A DNA stretch of 64,000 bases from Actinomadura craniellae (lineage in GTDB: Bacteria; Actinomycetota; Actinomycetes; Streptosporangiales; Streptosporangiaceae): the NCBI RefSeq assembly GCF_003289645.1, contig NZ_QLYX01000017.1, forward strand, positions 62,001 through 126,000, read 5' to 3'. Positions 60,335 through 64,000 of this stretch are shown here, piece by piece. Both the position numbers and the translations under genes were made by a program. Positions within the stretch are counted from its first letter, which is position 1; each line of letters begins with the position of its first letter. A model generated the notes under the pieces. The model saw only the letters and a list, made by a program, of their open reading frames with translations, was not told the DNA's origin and ran no database searches.

Positions 60335-61594
60335 TCAGCGGGCCGTGGCGAGGGGGCGCCTGCGGGCGGCCAGCAGTGCGGCGGTCATCGGGAGTACCAG
60401 GGCGAGGGCCACTCCGGCGAGGGCGGCGTAGGAGAACAGCGCCACGATCCCTCCGGCCAGTACCCCGCCGGCCGCCGCGCCGCCGTTCATGAGCAGGTCG
60501 GACAGGCCCTGCACGGCGGGCCTGCGCTCGACCGGTACCGACTCGGTGAGCAGCGCCGACCCGGCCACCAGGCCGCACGACCAGCCCAGGCCGAGCAGGA
60601 CCAGTGCGACCGTGAGCAGTTTCACCTCGTGCGGTGACGACAGCCCGGCCAGCACCGCGGCGGCGGCGAGCTGGGCCATTCCCAGCAGCAGCACCGCCAC
60701 CCGCCCGAACCGGTCGGCGAGCCAGCCCACCACCGGGGACAGCGCGAACATCCCGGCGATGTGCAGGCTGATGACCACGCCGACGACGGTCAGGCTCGCG
60801 TGCCCGTGATGGAGGTGGACGGGCGTCATCGACATCACCGCCACCATCACGGTGTGGCTGACCACGACGGCCGCGACGGCGAGCCCCGCCCCGGGCGACG
60901 CCAGCAGTGTCGCCCATGCCCCGCCGCCCGGCGCGGACCCGGGCGCCGGAACGGGCGGGCGGGGGCCGGCGGTGGCGGCTAGGGGGTCGGGGCGGAGCAG
61001 GGCGAAGACGCCGAGCGCGGCCAGCGCGAAGACGCCGGTGACGAAGACGTACGGCCCGGCGCCCGCGGCCAGCCCGAGGGACTGGCCGGCCCGGTCGGCG
61101 GGGTCGGCCAGGTTGGGGCCGGCCACCGAGCCGATCGTGGTCGCCCACACCACGATCGACAGGTCGCGGGCGGCGTGGCCCGGCTGGGACAGGTCGGTGG
61201 CGGCGTACCGGGCGGCCAGGCCGCCGGCGGTCGCGGCGCCCAGCAGGAACAGCCCGGCCAGCAGGACCGGCCAGGAGTCCAGGGCCGCGCCGAGGGCCGC
61301 GACCAGTGCCCCGGCGGCGGCGCAGCCGTACGCGCCCGCCAGCGCGGGACGCCGCCCCCGCCGGGTGGCGGTCCGGGCCAGCGGGACGGCCGCGACCGCC
61401 GCGCCGAGCACGGAGCAGGTCTGGGCGAGCCCGCCGATCGCGTCCGAGCCTGACAGCCGCGCGGCGATCAGGGTGCTGATGGCGAGGCCGGTGGCCACCC
61501 CGATGCCGCCGAGCACTTGTGTCGTGGTGAGGACGGTGAGCACCCGCCGCTGCGCCGGCGACCGGGTGGCCGCCGCTTCCTTGCTCGCCGTCAT
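60335..61594 (-). CDS. Major facilitator superfamily transporter
   Basis: A 419-aa MFS protein with 12 hydrophobic segments. Loop motif A-like sequences are ARTATRRGRRPALAGAYG after TM2 and WLADRFGRVAVLL after TM8. Histidines in MTPVHLHHGHASL lie at the start of the second half. It resembles drug- or sugar-efflux members; the substrate is not known. The ATG has GGAAG 4 nt upstream. Its stop is 4 bp from the stop of the Uma2 remnant. Confidence 0.88.
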   Translation of the reverse strand: MTASKEAAATRSPAQRRVLTVLTTTQVLGGIGVATGLAISTLIAARLSGSDAIGGLAQTCSVLGAAVAAVPLARTATRRGRRPALAGAYGCAAAGALVAALGAALDSWPVLLAGLFLLGAATAGGLAARYAATDLSQPGHAARDLSIVVWATTIGSVAGPNLADPADRAGQSLGLAAGAGPYVFVTGVFALAALGVFALLRPDPLAATAGPRPPVPAPGSAPGGGAWATLLASPGAGLAVAAVVVSHTVMVAVMSMTPVHLHHGHASLTVVGVVISLHIAGMFALSPVVGWLADRFGRVAVLLLGMAQLAAAAVLAGLSSPHEVKLLTVALVLLGLGWSCGLVAGSALLTESVPVERRPAVQGLSDLLMNGGAAAGGVLAGGIVALFSYAALAGVALALVLPMTAALLAARRRPLATAR

Positions 61595-61672
61595 GTGCTT
61601 CCGATCAACTCAGGGGCTGACATATCGGCCTTTGGTCAACGGACCCCACATCCTAGACATCGTTTCGGGCTC

Positions 61673-64000
61673 TCAGCCGCCGGTGAGCAGGCGGTTCAGC
61701 CGGGCGGACTCGCGCACCAGCCGGCTGGTGCCTCCGCGGGCGGCGACGGCGGCGAGCCCGGGCACCTCACCCCGGGCACCCGCCAGGGGCGCCGTCTCCG
61801 CGCCGAGGGCCACCAGGTCGGGCAGGCCCGCCGGGGCGCGCTCGCCGGCCGCCGGCAGCAGGGCGGGCAGCGCGGCGGCCACGGCCGACCAGACCCCGGC
61901 GTGCGCGCCGCCCCGGGCCGCCTCGCGCAGCGCCCCGGTCACCCGGTTCAGCTTGACGTTCTGCTGGGTGACCAGCACGCCCAGCGCCCGCCCCAGCTCG
62001 GCGGCGGGCAACCGGCCCCGGGCCGCGAGCACCAGCAGGGCGTCGACCGCCCCGGACCGCTCCTCGGCGGCCCGGGCGCCGAGCCCGCAGCACAGCGCCG
62101 CCGCGGTGGCCGCGCCCGCGGGCCCGTCGCCCTCGGCCAGCCCGAGCAGAAGCCCGCCCTGGCCCATCCGCTGCTCGGTCCCCCTGATCAGGTGGGGCAG
62201 CAGGTGCGCCGCGATCACCTCCGGGTGGGACGGCATGATCGCGGGCCACCAGCCGATCGAGTCGTGGAAGACCGTCTGTGGCATCCTCAGCCACCTGCCG
62301 TTCTCCGGGTACCGGCACAGCTTCGCGGCGAGGCCCGCGACGCCGTCGGCGGTCACGGTGGCGAGCAGCCACTCGGACGGGCCATCCGATCCCTGGGAGA
62401 CCCGGTAGGAGTTCTCGGGCAGGGGCAGCGCGGCGCAGGTGACGGTCGGCTCGGGCAGCCCGCCCACGGCCATCCACGCCGCGGCGGCCCGCCCGTCGGG
62501 CGACGAGAGCGCCCCGGCCCGCCGGACGGTCGCGGCGTCGATCTCGCGGGGCAGGCGCAGCAGCGCCTGCTCCAGATCGACCGGCCCCGCGCGCAACCCG
62601 GCCGCCTCCAGCGTCTCCAGCCGGGCGACGAGTTCGGCCGGGTCGATCTGCCCGTTCGCCGTGGTCGGCGTCGCGAGCAGGACCGGTACGGTGCCGACCA
62701 GTCCGGTGAGCTCCCACATCCGGTGCAGCAGCACCTGGTGCGGCACCGGGCGCCGGACGGAGTCGGTGGACCGGACGGCGCGCGGTGTCTTCCGGCTGCC
62801 CGGGTGGAGGACGGCGCGCAGCGCGGACCACAGCCAGGTGCTGGTGTAGTCGCTGAACTCGCCGCCGCCCCAGTGGAACGCCCAGTGGCTCTCCGGCCCC
62901 ACGGCGTGTTCGAAGGCAGCCGAGATCCGTTCGGGCTCGCGGTGGGCGAAGGCCACCAGGCCGGCCAGGAGCCGCTCGGTCTCCGCCCAGTCGACCTGCC
63001 AGGTCCGGGCCAGCCGCACGACCTCCCCGGCGAGCTCCGCCGGAGAGGAGATCGGCTGCGGCGGCTGGCCGGACGGCAGGTACGGCGGCAGCTCGGCGAC
63101 CGGCTCGGGACCGTCGCCCGCGCCGTCGCCGCCCGCGCCGAGCGGATCCCGCAGCTCCGCGGGGAGCGCCGCGGCGGCGTCGCGGACGGCGGACCGGGTC
63201 GCGTCGGCGGCCCGGTCCAGGTGCCGGGCGGCGACCTTCACCGCCCGCTCCCGCAGGTCGAAGGCCTCCTGGCCGAACGCGGTGGTGAGCGCGAGCAGGG
63301 TGGCGTCCACCCGGTCGTGCTTGCGGGCCGTGCGGTCCAGCCAGGTCAGCGCCGCGCGCACCAGCTTCTTCTCCGGCCGGAACAGCACCGCCTCGGCGGC
63401 TTCGGCGAACAGCGCGGGTTCCAGCGGGGCAGCCTCGTCGGCGCGGCGGATCTCCCGCAGTGCCAGCTCGGCGACCTTCCCGGGGGAGGCGGGCAGCACG
63501 CGCGCCAGGTCGCGCCCCCGCGCGGCGGCCTCCTGGGGGGTCGGTTCCAGCGCGTCGTACAGGACGGTGAACCAGCGCAGCTCCTGGGCCCGGCCGCCGC
63601 GCAGGAACCGGCTCACGCAGCCGTCGAGCAGCGTCTCGCGCTTCACCCGGCCCGCGGCGGAGAGCGCGACCAGCCGGGGCACCCAGCCGCCCGTGCCCTG
63701 CAGTTCCAGCACCGCGCCGGCGCCCTCGGCCTCGAACAGCCGGGGCACGAGCTCGTCCAGGAACGGGTCGCGTTCCAGCGTCCCGAGCTCGGTCCACCGG
63801 ATCCAGCCGAGCACGAAGGCGTCCCCGGCCGGGGGCGTGCCGTCCGCGCCGAAGGCCAGCTCGGCCGCCAGCCGCCAGTGGTACTGCTCGCCCTCCGCGG
63901 TGGCCGGGCGCAGCCGGCCCGCGATCCGGTGGGCCACGTCCAGCCGCCACTCGGCCGGCCGGTCGGCCAGCGCGTCCAGGGTCTCGGCGACGAGGCGGCG
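61673..64000 (-). CDS. HEAT-repeat-like protein of DUF6493 type, 5'-truncated by the window edge
   Basis: The frame is open to the last base: the first visible residues are RRLVAETLDALADRPAEWRL. The 775 visible residues are Ala/Leu-rich helical repeats (ALTWLDRTARKHDRVDATLL, DLRERAVKVAARHLD and others) resembling HEAT or armadillo folds, with an internal Trp-rich stretch ESHWAFHWGGGEFSDYTSTW. I recall similar proteins as DUF6493, often encoded beside SWIM zinc-finger and MoxR-type ATPase/VWA genes, but that assignment needs a search. The start lies beyond the window; the internal GTG at 63937 is not the start. Confidence 0.7.
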   Translation of the reverse strand, partial: RRLVAETLDALADRPAEWRLDVAHRIAGRLRPATAEGEQYHWRLAAELAFGADGTPPAGDAFVLGWIRWTELGTLERDPFLDELVPRLFEAEGAGAVLELQGTGGWVPRLVALSAAGRVKRETLLDGCVSRFLRGGRAQELRWFTVLYDALEPTPQEAAARGRDLARVLPASPGKVAELALREIRRADEAAPLEPALFAEAAEAVLFRPEKKLVRAALTWLDRTARKHDRVDATLLALTTAFGQEAFDLRERAVKVAARHLDRAADATRSAVRDAAAALPAELRDPLGAGGDGAGDGPEPVAELPPYLPSGQPPQPISSPAELAGEVVRLARTWQVDWAETERLLAGLVAFAHREPERISAAFEHAVGPESHWAFHWGGGEFSDYTSTWLWSALRAVLHPGSRKTPRAVRSTDSVRRPVPHQVLLHRMWELTGLVGTVPVLLATPTTANGQIDPAELVARLETLEAAGLRAGPVDLEQALLRLPREIDAATVRRAGALSSPDGRAAAAWMAVGGLPEPTVTCAALPLPENSYRVSQGSDGPSEWLLATVTADGVAGLAAKLCRYPENGRWLRMPQTVFHDSIGWWPAIMPSHPEVIAAHLLPHLIRGTEQRMGQGGLLLGLAEGDGPAGAATAAALCCGLGARAAEERSGAVDALLVLAARGRLPAAELGRALGVLVTQQNVKLNRVTGALREAARGGAHAGVWSAVAAALPALLPAAGERAPAGLPDLVALGAETAPLAGARGEVPGLAAVAARGGTSRLVRESARLNRLLTGG

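Overview
The window is chromosomal DNA from a high-GC Gram-positive actinomycete. Evidence: very GC-rich coding sequence with many GTG (and one TTG) starts, a coproporphyrin-type heme pathway (HemE, CgoX, ChdC), a WhiB-family protein, an IdeR/DmdR-type iron box, a complete conservon (CvnA-B-C-D), a LytR-CpsA-Psr protein, and many starts preceded by TANNNT at 6-8 nt, typical of leaderless transcripts. The left third matches from memory the Mycobacterium tuberculosis order Rv2671-Rv2682c (RibD-like reductase, MsrB, HemQ, HemY, HemE, DUF3000, RNase D, Dxs). The conservon and overall gene set suggest a Streptomyces/Streptosporangiales-type organism, perhaps Thermomonosporaceae; that placement is inference. 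I saw no rRNA, tRNA, CRISPR array, insertion sequence or prophage.

Layout. 1-12.7 kb: 3' part of dxs, FprA-like ferredoxin reductase, amino acid permease, RNase D plus DUF3000, hemE, a DUF4349 lipoprotein, cgoX, chdC, a small membrane protein and msrB. 12.8-21.1 kb: a stand-alone LigD-type polymerase, a DUF4236 protein, a lipoprotein, two tandem Tat-exported PhoD phosphatases, a LigC-like DNA ligase, and two convergent RibD-C reductases whose 3' ends overlap in a hairpin. 21.1-26.5 kb: glgX, an AidB-type acyl-CoA dehydrogenase and small regulatory or unknown genes. 26.5-30.3 kb: a sulfite-assimilation operon (sulfite reductase, 49-aa zinc ribbon, APS reductase, sirohydrochlorin chelatase) with a cysteine-type leader peptide, and a small Cys-rich protein upstream.

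30.4-40.3 kb: a phosphotriesterase homologue, rsgA, a phosphoribosyltransferase, a WhiB protein, an iron-box-controlled sucrase/ferredoxin-like protein, a metallophosphoesterase, a DUF4234 membrane protein and a family-A DNA polymerase. 40.4-45.1 kb: a sulfonate/taurine-type ABC importer operon ending in a flavin monooxygenase, behind an AT-rich promoter region. 45.4-53.9 kb: the conservon (histidine-kinase-like sensor with 29-residue repeats, roadblock protein, DUF742 protein, Ras-like GTPase), then a 1187-aa protein with three AAA modules. 53.9-64 kb: ABC exporter, LCP protein, twin 51-aa proteins, glutathione peroxidase, SDR, hemerythrin-like protein, Uma2 remnant, MFS transporter, and a HEAT-like DUF6493-type protein running off the window.

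Themes: tetrapyrrole and sulfur metabolism meet here, since HemE acts on uroporphyrinogen III, the precursor shared by heme and by the siroheme used by the sulfite reductase. Several genes are small and easily missed: the 16-25-aa leader, two 49-aa Cys-rich proteins, two 51-aa proteins and a 66-aa DUF4236 protein.
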